Positions 19,790-31,524 of a DNA stretch of 64,000 bases are shown one piece after another; within the stretch, counting starts at the first letter, position 1; every line of letters begins with the position of its first letter. The DNA comes from Alitta virens (lineage: Eukaryota > Annelida > Polychaeta > Phyllodocida > Nereididae), in contig OW028580.1 in assembly GCA_932294295.1 (NCBI GenBank), positions 30,822,136 through 30,886,135 on the forward strand, read 5' to 3'. The notes beneath the pieces were generated by a model that was not told the DNA's origin, ran no database searches, and saw only the letters and a list, made by a program, of their open reading frames with translations. The position numbers were made by a program, and so were the translations under genes.

Positions 19790-21170
19790 TTGTGCAGGTG
19801 CACAGTGTAAGAAAAATTAATAATAAAAAGCACAAAAACAACAGACCGGGTAGGATGACAAACCGGAAGCTGGTCATCTCTCGGGGCGTTTGCGCATGCC
19901 CATGGATGGCCATGGCGGCTACAGGGACTATCTTGCGGTCGCATTCATTTACAAAATGAAGTCCCTATGACGGGATCATTTGACCAACGCCTTAATTCTG
20001 CCGCTATTTGCCGCCCAATAAAGCCTAAGACGCTGATCTATGGGTACAGTCGGCGACTTATGGCCGCTACTGGACGCAGTCATGACCTACAGCCCATGTG
20101 CTGCATACGACTATGCAGACCAAAGGCCCCCCCGGGTCGCCTGACCTTTTTCGATTGAATCAAATTGGCGTTCTGTCATAATCTTTCAGCGACCTATATT
20201 GGCTGGTACGGAGGCAGCCATTTGCCAAGACGCACAGATACTCATGTTCAGAAGAATTAGGCCTATTCTAAACTCCGGGCCTACTTTGGATAAGGTCTTT
20301 AGTACCATCCGCTGCCACAGCATTTGTTATTGGCAGAAGAATTATGAATTATGCCCATAGGCCCACCCAGCAGGGGTTAGCTGCCCTCTTGTCAGGCTAA
20401 TGGTGCCTAACAAAAGTTTACTTGAAACCAATCACTGTTTTATTAGGTCAGGGCGCCAAAGATATTGGTCCAGGGATTGGGCACAAGCGAAGGCTTAATC
20501 ATAACCTTGTCTAAGCGAGTTAGAATGACAAACCAAGGGCTTTTCATACGACCCCAATGGAAGGCCAGTAATGGAACAACACCTTTTGTGAATCCCCATC
20601 CATTTCCCAGATATGATTTGATTGTTCGCCTCTCCTGCTAGCTGCGCTGCAGCCAGTCACCCCACCCCCTCCCCCTCTCCCTGCATCCCTAGTCTGCAAT
20701 AGCCGTTATTGCCACGGGATGGCTTCATGTATTCAAAAATTTAACACGGTAGCTCATATAACATGCAGTTAGACGCCTTGTTTTTTGGGCCACTTGGCAC
20801 CGGATGAAACTTCGGCCAAAATCACATTGGTGTGTGAGCGCCATCTCTCTAGCTGATAAAGGGGGCTAGTTCATCAACACAAACGCTGTGCTGCAGGCCG
20901 GGGGCCCCATGTAAGGTCGAATGAAGAATCGGACTGGGGCCCTGGGGCACACTTGCGCCCTTGTCCGGAGTCAAGCAATGCGTGGCCCGACTAGAAACGA
21001 TCGGCCATCGGTCAACTAATGGTCAGCTCCATTCCAATGTCCACTTTCATGACCTGTGCCTCTTTGTCTCCTGTGGAAATTCCTGGCTGGACCCCAGATG
21101 GGACCTTTGCTCATGCACTTGGTGGTGTTCCCACAGCAATGTCTGGATTGAAGAGTGAGTAATGACCAAC
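19790..21170. promoter_or_regulatory. Repeat-poor island, candidate non-coding regulatory block
   Basis: About 1.4 kb of balanced composition with no repeats. It includes a Kozak-like CATGGCGGC string at 19911, but no frame with splice sites or family likeness. I infer possible cis-regulatory DNA; comparison with related genomes would decide. Confidence 0.3.
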
Positions 21171-21502
21171 AGTAATTCAGTTAAACGAGGTTAATCCAAT
21201 TTTATTGGTTTAAGCAATAATTCCAATCTAAACGGCCTTACATATTTTTATATTCCGACTAGATAGTCACTATTTTGAAGATATTTTAGCAATAAAGTGT
21301 CATTGTGACTTGAAAACATTTTTATGTATTTCTTGACATCTTCTGAATGTATTCAACTTTGGCTTATCTAACATAATGATCTCACAGGATGTGATAAACA
21401 ATGGATTTTTGTTCTATTTGGCCTTTCTAAAAACTAAAAAATATATTTAAAAAAAAGGTTTTCAATATTACAGGTGATGGATGTGCCCTCCCCCCTCACC
21501 CC

Positions 21503-21855
21503 AATCCAGAAGCCTGGAGCCACCACTGCTTATCTATCTATCTATCTGTCTATCTATCAATCTACCTATCTATCAATCTATTATCTGTCTATCTGTCTTT
21601 CTATCCATCTATCTGTCTATCTATCTATCTATTAACTATTATCTGTCTATCTGTCTATCAATCCAGAAGCCTGGAGCCACCACTGCTTATCTATCTATCT
21701 ATCTGTCTATCTATCAATCTATCTATCTATCAATCTATTATCTGTCTATCTGTCTTTCTATCCATCTATCTGTCTATCTATCTATCTATTAACTATTATC
21801 TGTCTATCTGTCTATCAATCTATCTATCTTTCTTTCTTTCTTTCCATTTATCTAA
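21503..21855. repeat. (TCTA)n microsatellite with a 157-bp tandem duplication
   Basis: The non-repetitive tag AATCCAGAAGCCTGGAGCCA starts at 21503 and again at 21660. The TCTA/TCTG pattern between them is copied too, so a block of 157 bp was duplicated once. Frames here read Tyr-Leu-Ser-Ile and are not genes. Confidence 0.92.
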
Positions 21856-22361
21856 CAACCAACCAACCAAACAACCTAGACTACCCAAATTAGTCTTAAC
21901 TGTGAGGTCACTGTGAGCTAAAAGTGTAGCCACTCAGTGGTCTCAAAGTGAGCTCACCTACCTACCCTAACAAATATAGTCTTTGACTCTACCCAACCTA
22001 AGCCTAACAGTCCTACTCACTATTTATTTTGTGAAAGGGTCGTACAGAAGTGATAACACTTAAGATTACTTTATATTTTATATTGTATTCGGATTGAAAA
22101 CGACTGTAAATAAATGATACATACATACACATAACCATCCAGTCACATAGAAACTATAGGTGACCTCATCTTGGTATAAAACAAAAATAATAAGCTGAAA
22201 TAGTGAAGCCACTTTTATCAAGTCAAACCTCTCTGGATGTCCTGCAGTGTGCTGTATCAATCATTAAATGATAACATTTACTTATATAAGTGGTATAAAC
22301 TTAAAAGATCAACCAATTTTTCCTACAAGTTAAGATGTCCATATAAAAAATTAAGGTACCA

Positions 22362-23260
22362 TTTTTTTTAACCCTCAGTGAATGAAGTTCAAAGCGGGTT
22401 ATTGTTATCACTTCGAAAAATTCATGCCGTCCTTTGGTGGGCGGGCAGGCGGGCCGGCCGGCAGGCATGACACTTTGTTTCTGGAGCAGAACTCGAACAC
22501 TAATGCACTTACCCTAACAACATTTCATTAATACTCTTTATTCTTCATGGCCTAATTGTGCCTTTCAATAGTCACATTAACATGTCCAAGCTATGTTTTA
22601 AAATTTAGAAAAATTTGGAAAACATAGGAAAATGTTATTTATTTTGTTTCCAAAGCTTCACTCGCACACTACTGTGCCTACAAGCCTAAAACTTTGCCAG
22701 AATATGTATAAAATATTTTATTTTCTCATGCCAATAAATAATATGGAATGTGAATAATAAGATGAAAATGTGAAGTAATTTTGATTTTTCGAACATCCTT
22801 GTCAAAGACACTATCATCTCGCATGAGTGAAAGTTTGCAAATTATGAACTTCATTTCGACATCCATATCATTATTTTATTAAACTAATGGAAAATCTGGA
22901 AAAATGCTAAAATTGTGTTAAAATGTATTTCCGGCAGTGTTCAGAACTCTAGTATTAAGGCAGTTACCCCAAAGAAATTTCATACAGTATCACTCTATCT
23001 CACCTATAATTGTGCCTTATGATAGTCACATTGATTTATCTCGGCTCTCTTTCACAAAATAAGAAAAATAAGTAAACTTTAATATGTCTAAAACAGTGTA
23101 GTTCTGCCTTTTGGGGGTCTCATGGCCATATATAATATAGAAAATGTGAGAAATTCTTGATATTTCAAACCTCCATATCAAAGACACTATTTAGTATTTA
23201 CCCTTCATGAAAGAAATTTTGCAGATGAAATACCTCAATTAATAAATTTTTCTCTTTCAA
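22362..23260 (+). repeat. Family X repeat copy, long
   Basis: It starts AACCCTCAGTGAATGAAG and has GGGTTATTGTTATCACTTCG, a G+C-rich stretch of GGGC/GGCC units (22438-22462), TTTCTGGAGCAGAACTCG and the ATTGTGCCTTTCAATAG box. A second CTTATGATAGTCACATTGA box follows at about 23010. The body is repeated, so this is probably two overlapping or tandem copies. Confidence 0.65.
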
Positions 23261-24017
23261 AACCGAATTTTGACATTTACTTCCTGCTTTTTTCATAATG
23301 TTGGAAAACCTTGATATAATTCTAAAAATATTTTTATTTCCTACATTCGCTTACCTAGCATGCCATACTTTATAATGAAAAGTTAGTCTACATGTTAATA
23401 TTTCATATCATTGTATCTTTATATATTAGACATAACAGATCACCTAAATAATAAGGGAAATTAGCCAAAGATACTATTTCTCTGACAGAAGTCTATACTC
23501 AAAACAGAAAACTCTACCTGGGATGACGCAATCCATTCCATTGTCTTTTATATAACAACCACATGTGGCTATCAAGACTGACAGGGTTGTTATTTAGACT
23601 CCTAGGTCAATCAACAAACTTTGCCATAAACGTTTTTTTAATGCCAAATATAGATTGTATATTCATGTATATATTATGCAATATTATATTCATTATCACC
23701 TCCTACAATAGAATTGATATTGATTTCATTTGCTTCATAAAAGGCAGTTAAAATAGGATAAGAAACCTAAGTCTTATAGTATGAAATACAAGAAATACAT
23801 GGTTACTTTGCAGACCATAGGTAAACTCTATGTACTGTACATGTAGCTGAATGGTGACAACACAAAACATCTCACACACTTGTAAGAAACACCATCTGAG
23901 TATGCCCTTCGTACTTCCTATAAATTTGGAATTTGTTTAACATTATCAATTGTGATTGTCTTGGATGGACACATAAAAGAGGTGTTGAGCATTGTTTATG
24001 GCGCTTGTGTATATGGT
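23261..24017. other. AT-rich intergenic DNA
   Basis: No gene, RNA or clear repeat is seen. Confidence 0.4.
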
Positions 24018-24018
24018 C

Positions 24019-24056
24019 ATTCGCCGAGGGTTTGCTGTCAAGGCAGCCTATGTTTT
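24019..24056 (+). repeat. Family X terminus
   Basis: ATTCGCCGAGGGTTTGCTGT then CAAGGCAGCCTATGTTTT: the terminal module with a changed hairpin loop and no recognisable X body in front. Confidence 0.7.
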
Positions 24057-24329
24057 CACCTAACAGTAAAACTAATGAAAGCAGGCATGCTAACCAACAC
24101 CACGGATGCTATTGCTGCTGGAGTTGATTTAAGGATCAGAATAAACCTGTTATTAGCTGGCCTGTGATCAATAAGCCTTGATTCCCTTCAGGTCTCTGTG
24201 GCTCATTGGGTGACACACTGACCATGGGTACAACCTACATGGGTTTGAATCCATGGTTTGGGTTTTTTATTTTACAGGAGTCTTAATATAGTCATCCTTG
24301 TGATCTCATCTTGTGAGCTTTGAGTGAGG

Positions 24330-24565
24330 CCCAGATAGCATTCCAAAACAGGCCTGCATCGTTTCTATATTGGCTGCCATCGGTACAACCCAGATAGCAT
24401 TCCAAATCGTATCAACGTCGGCACGATGTTGGCAATGTCAAAACGATGTTGTTCCGACGGCCGATAAGAAACAACGCTGGCCCAATCTGGAATGCTATCT
24501 GGGAACATCGTTTCAACATCGCCAACATCACGCCGATGTTGATACGATTTGGAATGCTATCTGGG
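24330..24565. mobile_element. Palindromic MITE family C (CCCAGATAGCATTCCA termini)
   Basis: The terminus CCCAGATAGCATTCCA occurs on + at 24330 and 24389 and as its reverse complement ending at 24503 and 24565. The arms 24389-24453 and 24502-24565 pair almost fully (CGATGTTG / CAACATCG motifs repeated inside). Non-autonomous, no coding sequence. The double termini suggest one copy within or beside another. Confidence 0.85.
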
Positions 24566-24879
24566 GGCACAGTGTAACGTTAGCTCACATCTTCACTGGG
24601 AAGTGATCAGTACCTTGCAACAATAATAGGACAAATATGTATAAATCATCTTTTTAGTCATGCACTAACTAGCATACTGCAGGTACATACTTACAAGATC
24701 ACAGTCAAGGTCATATCATACACTATCTTTGCATTCCGAACTTGGATTATGACACGATTGATTGATTGACTGAACAGCGTACACTTTTGCGAGAATGTTC
24801 TGCAATTTAAATATCTAGGTTTTGAAATATTTTTACATGCCCTGTTCCTTGACGGTACTGTCTTCATGAAGAGTGTTAT

Positions 24880-25825
24880 AACTTATAGGGGGCGTTAGCT
24901 GGCAAGGGATTTCTCTTTCAGAGCATGGCTGCAGAATGCACAGCGCCGCTTTACTCCAAATGCCTTTAACTGCTGCCTAGAGATATTCAAAGTTATGGTC
25001 ACGAGAACGTGCTCTCCATCGCATTAGGAGGCTGAGCTTCCATTGACCATGACAAAATAGCCACTCATCATGGTTTCACCCTTGCACCCTTTCTGTGTCT
25101 CTTCCCCACTACTTCTCGATGCACCCTCGTGCATTCTAATGACATGAAAACCCCTCCAATCTCAACCCGCGCCATTTATTGACTTCAGCCCTTCCACGTG
25201 GGCTTAGCAGTTCTCATGTTGTTGTCTGACTCTCCATATAAAACAATAAACCAGTGGCTTTCTGATGTGTCTTTCTAACCTTGTCGATGCTGCCCCCTGT
25301 CGCATCCCTCCTGAATTATTCGCTCTGGGTTTTGGGCCTTCTTTTCCTTCTGCACTTGATTCGAGGAATATTGAAAGCCTCTCAGCTTTGATGACCATTT
25401 TGGTATAAAGAGGGAATCGAGCGACGAGAAAAGTATGATTAAACTAATGAGAGTGTCCTAATGTGTTTGGCTTGCGACCCGATGTCCCTAAAGACCCATA
25501 CACTCCCCTCTTCATTGGGGCCAAATTCGATTTACTCCTCTAGACGCCCCGGATTAGATTAGGCAGCAGTGTGCTCTATGCATGAGATATCTGGGGCAAA
25601 ATTCCATCAAATTAATTCAACGTGAGGCGTGTGAGAAGGATTGCAAGAAAATGACATCCGGATCCCCATTGTATGTGCTTAGCAATGCAGAAAATCCCTC
25701 ACAATATCAGGTAGAGCAAAAGCCACACAACAGGCCGACTTGTCTGTTCGTTTGTGCACATGGTTCCTCAAACGCCATTTACTATGAGGCTGTCAAAGGG
25801 ACATCGCGTTTCTAATTGCGCTCTG
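24880..25825. promoter_or_regulatory. Repeat-poor island, candidate non-coding regulatory block
   Basis: Mixed composition, no repeats, no recognised exon. Regulatory role is inferred only from texture and from lying upstream of Nkx6. Confidence 0.28.
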
Positions 25826-26090
25826 ACTTCGAGTGAACTGTGCCCTAATTTCGAGTGAACTGTGCGCTAATTTCGAGTGTCTGTTATGTGCTCATTTCGC
25901 GCTCATCAATTCCAATCACTCTATGTGACTCAAACTTCACTCAAATTTTTGCGAATTTGAGTGAACTGAGAGTAAACTGCATGCGAATTTTTTTTCTACA
26001 TGAATTGTGTGTGCTTAGTTTCAGTGAACTGTGTGCTAATTTTGGGCTGAGTGCTGACTGAGCAGTAACTGAGCGCTAACTGAGCCCTTA
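25826..26090. repeat. Decayed tandem repeat, unit about 22-24 bp
   Basis: Variants of TCGAGTGAACTGTGCGCTAA recur at least eight times between 25829 and 26085 with much drift. A related GCGCGAGAAGTT...AATTAGCGCTCATT stretch is at 27222-27256. Confidence 0.7.
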
Positions 26091-26573
26091 TTATAGTGAT
26101 TCAGTTTGTCTGCCATATACATGGTAAACATGTACACTTGTTTCAATGGCTCTAACTTCCTTAATTCTGGTCCGATTGTAATGCTGTTAAAACTAAACCA
26201 TTGCGGAATACGTAAACAGAACAAATTACCTTCCCAAAGTTTCCATGCATGCATCCCAGAAGGTTGGTTATTTCCCAAGTTGGTAAAACTCGGCTTCAGT
26301 GATCCTAATGTCTTGGTATTTTTGTTCATAAAATGCGCTTAATTCCTGCAACTGATTCTTAGATCTGACAGTTCGCAGCTACATTTGTGCATTTTAAGTT
26401 GTGTAGGTTTAGTCTATATTTTATTTCGTGTAAATATAGCTGTCAATCGACATTATAGGTCATTATATATGGTTTGGTTAAACAGCAATGCATTTTAAAA
26501 ATAAAGGAAATAAAGAAATGACGTCAACTCAAAAGGTGCATGAATATAAAGTAAGTTAGTAGTTCACTTAAAA

Positions 26574-27131
26574 TGATGAGGTAGAGGAAGAGGAGGAGGA
26601 GGATGAGGAGGAGGAAGATGTTGAGGAGGAAGAGAAGGATGAGGAAGAGGAGGAGGAAGTAGAGGAGGATAAGGAGCAGGATGAGGAGGAGGAGGAAGAA
26701 GAGGAGAAGATGAGGAAGAGGATGAGGAAATGGATGAGGAGGAGGAAGAGGAGTGGGAGGAAGATGAAAAAGAGGATGAGGAGGATGTGAAGGAGGATGA
26801 GAAAGAGAATGAGGATGAGGAGGATGAGGAGGATGAGGAGGAAGAGGAAGAGTGGGAATGAGGAGGAGGATGAGGAGAAAGAGGAAGAGGAGAGGAAGAG
26901 GATGAGGATGAGGAGGAGGTAGAGGAGGATGAGGAGGAGGAGGAGGAGGAGGAGGAGGAGGAAGAGGAGGAGGAGGAGGAGGTAGAGGATGAGGAAGAGG
27001 AGAAGGAAGAGGAAGAGGAGGAGGAGGAGGAGGAGGAAGAGGAGGAGGAGGAGGAGGAGGAGGAGGAGGAGGAGGAGGAGGAGGAGGAGGAGGAGGAGGA
27101 GGAGGAGGAGGAGGAGGAGGAGGAGGAGGAT
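26574..27131. repeat. Purine tract (GGA)n, about 560 bp
   Basis: An almost uninterrupted A+G strand, pure GGA over the last 100 bp. It could form triplex (H-DNA). The Arg-, Leu- and Ser-rich open frames across it are repeat artefacts. Confidence 0.97.
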
Positions 27132-27214
27132 TGACGTAGAGCAGATCTTGGGCAATATTTTGGTTTATAGCATTAAAATAATTTTTTTAGAAAATTAGAT
27201 GCATTTAAAGTAAT

Positions 27215-28132
27215 TGTAAATGAGCGCGAGAAGTTAACAAGAAATTAGCGCTCATTTATGGCTCTCTCTTGAACAATTTCCCGACACAGACCTTGTGTCA
27301 CAGTATTATGTTGTGTATGAATACATATATTATTTTCATACATCTTCATAAATGTTTGTTCATAATGTACTTTTAAAAGACTGTTTTTATAAAATGAAAG
27401 AACTGGGACCGGATATTGATTTGTTAATATAGTACTATATTCGCTATAATTCAATCTTCTGTACATATTCTGTAGTCATAACCTATGTAGTATTTGTAGT
27501 GATAGATGAATATTTTTGTCTTTTCCGTTTTTTTGTTTTGTCACATGTATCAACTCCTGATATTGAGGTTGTCAATAAAATTATATCTATATTTAATATT
27601 ATTTATGCCTCGAACACACAACGCGATCTCTTTTCATAATTTACAGAGCCTTGACTCCCCGTGCCAAAACAAGATATCCGAAAAGAGCAAGGAGGAAGCT
27701 CACTTGGGCAGGCAACACCACAAAGATTGGCTTGTGCAATTGCTCACATATTCTTTCAACGGGGCTGCGTGACATCACATGTTTTTCTTTGTGTTGTAAT
27801 TGGCGAGAATTGCTTTAAGGGTGTCAACTCAGAAGGGTGCAATTTGTCACCCCCTGCGTTGACAGCTATACCCCAGCAGCGCCTAGAACTCTTAACCATC
27901 TCATTTTTATTCAATGGTAATATCTGTATTGACGAAAGAACTGTAACACATTTATTTGCACCTCGGTCCTTGCCCCAGGCTATCCTCTTCACTTGCTAAA
28001 CTTGCGTTTTTCTAGCAATCCAGATTACATCTTGTCAGGACAATTATATAACGTGCATAACGTGCATAAGAGTGACAGGGCAAGTGACTCCATGCCTTAA
28101 CACCCTCCATTTTTATTCTTTTTTTATTATTA
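27215..28132. other. Intergenic DNA with one balanced-composition patch
   Basis: 27620-28070 is repeat-poor and of even composition, possibly regulatory. No exon is recognised. Confidence 0.3.
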
Positions 28133-28265
28133 GAATACAGTGCCGTGCACAAGTAAATGAACCTCCTGATGAAACAATATTTTTGTAATCAATTTGTATT
28201 TAGGGATCTTAAAATTAAAAAGCAAAACATCATAAAAATTTGTGTACACCAACTAATCTGGTGTC
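28133..28265. repeat. Tc1/mariner-like terminal fragment
   Basis: TACAGTGCCGTGCACAAGTA followed by AATGAACC resembles the outer end of Tc1-like transposons. No transposase sequence follows, so this is a solo end or a MITE. Family identity is tentative. Confidence 0.4.
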
Positions 28266-28321
28266 CTTAAATCATGATTGTTTTAAAAAGCTGTTGATTT
28301 TGATAAAGTATCACTTTCTAT

Positions 28322-28353
28322 TGTAGCAAAACCCTCAGCAAATACTCACATAG
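28322..28353 (-). repeat. Family X terminus, partial, reverse
   Basis: GTAGCAAAACCCTCAGCAAA is the reverse complement of the inner half of the terminal module; the hairpin is missing. Confidence 0.5.
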
Positions 28354-28663
28354 CATAATAATGGGCTACATATTCTGTAATATCTGTCCCGCCTTAGGGA
28401 ATTACAATTGATGGTTTCTCAAAGAATTCCAACAAAAAACACAGTCAGATGTATTTCTGTTATATTTCACAATTCATATATAGTTTCCCTGTGGTCTTTC
28501 ATGTCACCATGATTCATCTCTCCTTGCTCCACTCTAAGAAAAAATTATACATTTTTATAATATGTAATTACTGTTATATGTTATTTAAGGAGCCAATAAA
28601 AACTGTGTCATTGTCACTGTCATTGTGTATATTTTTTACGTGTTATTTGAGGAAAATAATATC

Positions 28664-28935
28664 AGCTGGGTGGTCTAGTGGTAAGATGCTCGCCTGCTCC
28701 TCTGAGGGTGCCAGCTTCAACCCTGAGCCCGGGCACTCCTCATGAGCAATATCCCAGCGGATGTCATTCGGATGAGACGTTAAATTGTTGGTCCCTTGTA
28801 CTCAGTGTCTGTGCTGAGGTAATTAAAGAGACTCCCACCCATTAAGTAAATGTGCATGTAATGTGAGTGAATTCCTCTCTCGCTCTCTAATCAACTCTCA
28901 CGAGCGTCAAGACCTTGTTTTAGAGGGCTGCACTT
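28664..28935 (+). mobile_element. tRNA-derived SINE
   Basis: An RNA polymerase III A box (TGGTCTAGTGG, 28671-28681) and a B-box-like CAGCTTCAACCCT (28712-28724) sit about 40 bp apart, as in a tRNA head. The body contains GGATGAGACGTTAAA, a string common to several marine-animal SINEs. It runs into AGAGGGCTGCAC and then into the long TCTA tract. Not a functional tRNA: the acceptor stem and CCA region do not fold. Confidence 0.8.
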
Positions 28936-29227
28936 TTCATATCTATCCATCTATCCATCCATCCTTCTATCCATCTATCTATCTGTCTATCCATCTATCT
29001 ATCCATCTATCCATATATCTATCCATCTATCCATCCATCTATCTATCTATCTATCCATCTATCTATCATCTATCTATCTACCTGTCTGTCTATATATCTG
29101 TCTATATGTTTATCTATCTGTCTACCTGTCTACCTATCATATATCTATCTATCTATCTTGGTCTTTCTATCTATCTATCTATCTATATATCTGTCTGTCT
29201 ATCTATCTACCTGTCTGTCTATCTATC

Positions 29228-29283
<56 letters not shown>

Positions 29284-30050
29284 TATCTGTCTTTCCATCT
29301 ATCTATCGTTCTGTCTATTTATCTACCTGTCTGGCTATTTATCTGTCTATCTGTCTATATATCTGTCTAACTATCTATCTATCTATCTATCTATCAACCT
29401 ATCTATCTCTATCTATCTATCTATCTGTCTACCTGTCTGTCTCTTTATCTGTCTATCTATCAATCAATCAATCCATCTATCTATCTATCTACCTGTCTGT
29501 CTATCTATCTGTCTATCTATCAATCAATCAATCCATCTATCTATCTATCTACCTGTCTGTCTATCTATCTGTCAATCCATCTATCTATCTATCTACCTGT
29601 CTGTCTATCTATCTGTCTAACTATCTATCTATCTATCTATCTATAGCAGGCGACAATGCATATAGGTAATTATGAAATGTACATATATCATGTATGGTAT
29701 CAATTCACATGTATTTTGCATGATAAACATGTTGCTGGTGTTAAATATCAAACAAATTCACATCTGTCAAGTATTTGATGTTTTAACTGAAAGTCCTGTC
29801 ATTCTTAATAGTCAGTGGACGTGGTACCATGGTTGTTGGCTTTGGTGTTGAACAGAGCAATGACAGTCAGATTCATTCTGATTCATTCTCCCTGTATATG
29901 ACAGTGTAGGTTAAGAAGATGGGAATGCACTTGAATCTTGGATAAATCAGATAACCTGCTTGAATTCTACAACACTTCAGGGTTGTCATTGTAAGGGAGT
30001 GTAATAAGGCACAACACAGTTTTCAGCTTTTTTTTCCATTAAAAATATGA
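28911..30050 (+). repeat. Composite repeat S, copy 2, with expanded internal TCTA tract
   Basis: CTTGTTTTAGAGGGCTG (28914-28930), then TCTA repeats to 29643, then AGCAGGCGACAATGCATA and ATTTTGCATGATAAACATG through to TAAGGCACAACACAGTTTTC. The unique parts on both sides match the inverted copy at 13897-14342. Confidence 0.85.
28936..29643. repeat. (TCTA)n microsatellite, about 700 bp, with (TA)n core
   Basis: TCTA with TCTG and TCCA variants; a pure TA run is at 29230-29280. It is the expanded internal part of repeat S. The Tyr-Leu-Ser open frame over it is not a gene. Confidence 0.97.
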
Positions 30051-30740
30051 TTCCCCCCCCCCCCCTTATTATAATGTAGTATATCATTTCTGGTCATGAG
30101 GCCCCAAAAAGCGATATGTCAATGTATAGAATAATTTACTGTGTTTTCCAGTTCTGCTCCAGAAACAAAAGGTGTTATACCAACGCTGGAGATAGCATAA
30201 ATACTTGAAACATAAAACTGAAGAGGGCATTTATACACATGACGTCTTTCCCATTTTGACTTTTTGAGAGTTTGACACCGTGAGTCCTAAGACAGAAATA
30301 CCTTGAAATTTCCAATTACATTTTGTGTATACACTGTACACAATGGTTGCCCAGTGGTCATTGCATTCATTTTAAAGTCTTGGTCTTAAGAGAGGTAAAG
30401 GAGAGGGAAGTTGACCATCTCTATAGCAGATGTATCATGAAACACCGTGAGATTCGAAGCAAAGCTTTAATTTAATCATGTGAATGATATCATGCATAAA
30501 TGATAACATGGAACGCTATGAAACGCGATGATACTAATAAAACTACAAAAGATTATATTCGCATAAGCCCCGTTGGAAATTTGACACGCATAATTAGATT
30601 CACAATGAGAAATCGAGGAGTTTGGAGAAGCAAACTGAAAAGTAATAGGTTGCAACATGACCTGTCCAGGGGTGGGCTTTGCTTCTCTTTTGATCTAATG
30701 ACCACATGACCGTGGTCAACATAAGACTGTGGGAGCATGC
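30051..30740. other. Intergenic DNA with a family X fragment
   Basis: 30090-30185 carries reverse X pieces (ATATGTCAATGTAT, GTTCTGCTCCAGAAACAAA). The rest up to the Nkx6 upstream region shows no gene. Confidence 0.45.
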
Positions 30741-30742
30741 GG

Positions 30743-31000
30743 ATTCAACCGCACGTGCATGTTAATGGCCGAGTTCACTCAATGGGAATCAAGTGGCCAG
30801 GAACCAGGCGGTCGTCGGATCTGGTGGGAGACGAAGGGAGTAGGGGGCGGACACCGCCTGGCATGGAGCTAGCTCACTTCTGATTGGCGCACGCCTCAAT
30901 TAATGGTGAACGCCCTGGCCAATCACAGACCGTCTCAGCCGCTGCCTTCGCATCAAAACTTCATCTGTCCTTGTTATGCTGTGATTAATGAATAGTCGCC
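30743..31000 (+). promoter_or_regulatory. Nkx6 promoter-like region
   Basis: About 0.5-0.8 kb before the ATG there is a G+C-richer stretch with an E-box CACGTG (30752-30757), a GC box GGGGGCGG (30843-30850), an inverted CCAAT (ATTGG, 30883-30887) and a direct CCAAT (30919-30923). No clear TATA box is seen. The start of transcription is not known. Confidence 0.45.
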
Positions 31001-31524
31001 GATGCAATACTGAGTGGATATTTGCTACCGGTCATTTCTGTCCACGACTGCACAGTGTCCAGACTGCATCTCACCCAGCTCTTGGGATGATCATTTTAAG
31101 TCATGTTTGAGGCAGCCCAGAAGTTTTCATAAAATTCTCATCCGCTGAGCTGAGGAGGACTTGGAAAATACCATTCGCTTTGGATAGACATCATTACATA
31201 TGTCGCTATAGCTGTTGGCGATTATTTAAAGGATTTGAAGGATTTGAGGGATTAATCGTGATAGTGGACCGTGCAAGAAGAAGCTGCATGCATGATTATT
31301 GCGCGCATGCATGAAGGACAGTGTATAGGGACCTGCATGATTTGTGAGTGACCGGTGCCCAGTAGTGAAAAAGCAACCGCACCGTGGAGGTTTACCAGCA
31401 ACTCGCGGAGCTGGACGTACTAGCGGCCGATTTAGCGGCGCTGGGCAAATTGTACGGGGAACAGGCACCCAGGGACGATACAGGACAGGCTCCGGCACCA
31501 GGCACTGTCGCCACCCAAGCCAAC
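31001..31524 (+). other. Nkx6: Presumed Nkx6 5' UTR
   Basis: Repeat-free sequence between the promoter-like block and the ATG. The frame stays open upstream of the ATG from about 31384, but there is no in-frame ATG there. Several short upstream ATGs (for example 31289) could limit translation. The 5' limit is unknown. Confidence 0.4.

Noticed and set aside
21481..21792. Tyr-Leu-Ser-Ile frame
   Set aside because: Same microsatellite artefact.
26574..27155. Long Leu-, Ser- or Arg-rich open frames
   Set aside because: They are translations of the (GGA)n tract; no start context, splice sites or family likeness.
28664..28740. Functional tRNA gene
   Set aside because: Has A and B boxes but no proper cloverleaf; it continues into a SINE body.
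28863..29669. 268-codon Tyr-Leu-Ser-Ile frame
   Set aside because: Translation of the TCTA microsatellite; three overlapping frames read the same pattern.
31384..31524. N-terminal extension of Nkx6
   Set aside because: The frame is open but has no ATG before 31525, and the extension does not resemble Nkx6 N termini; kept as a note only.
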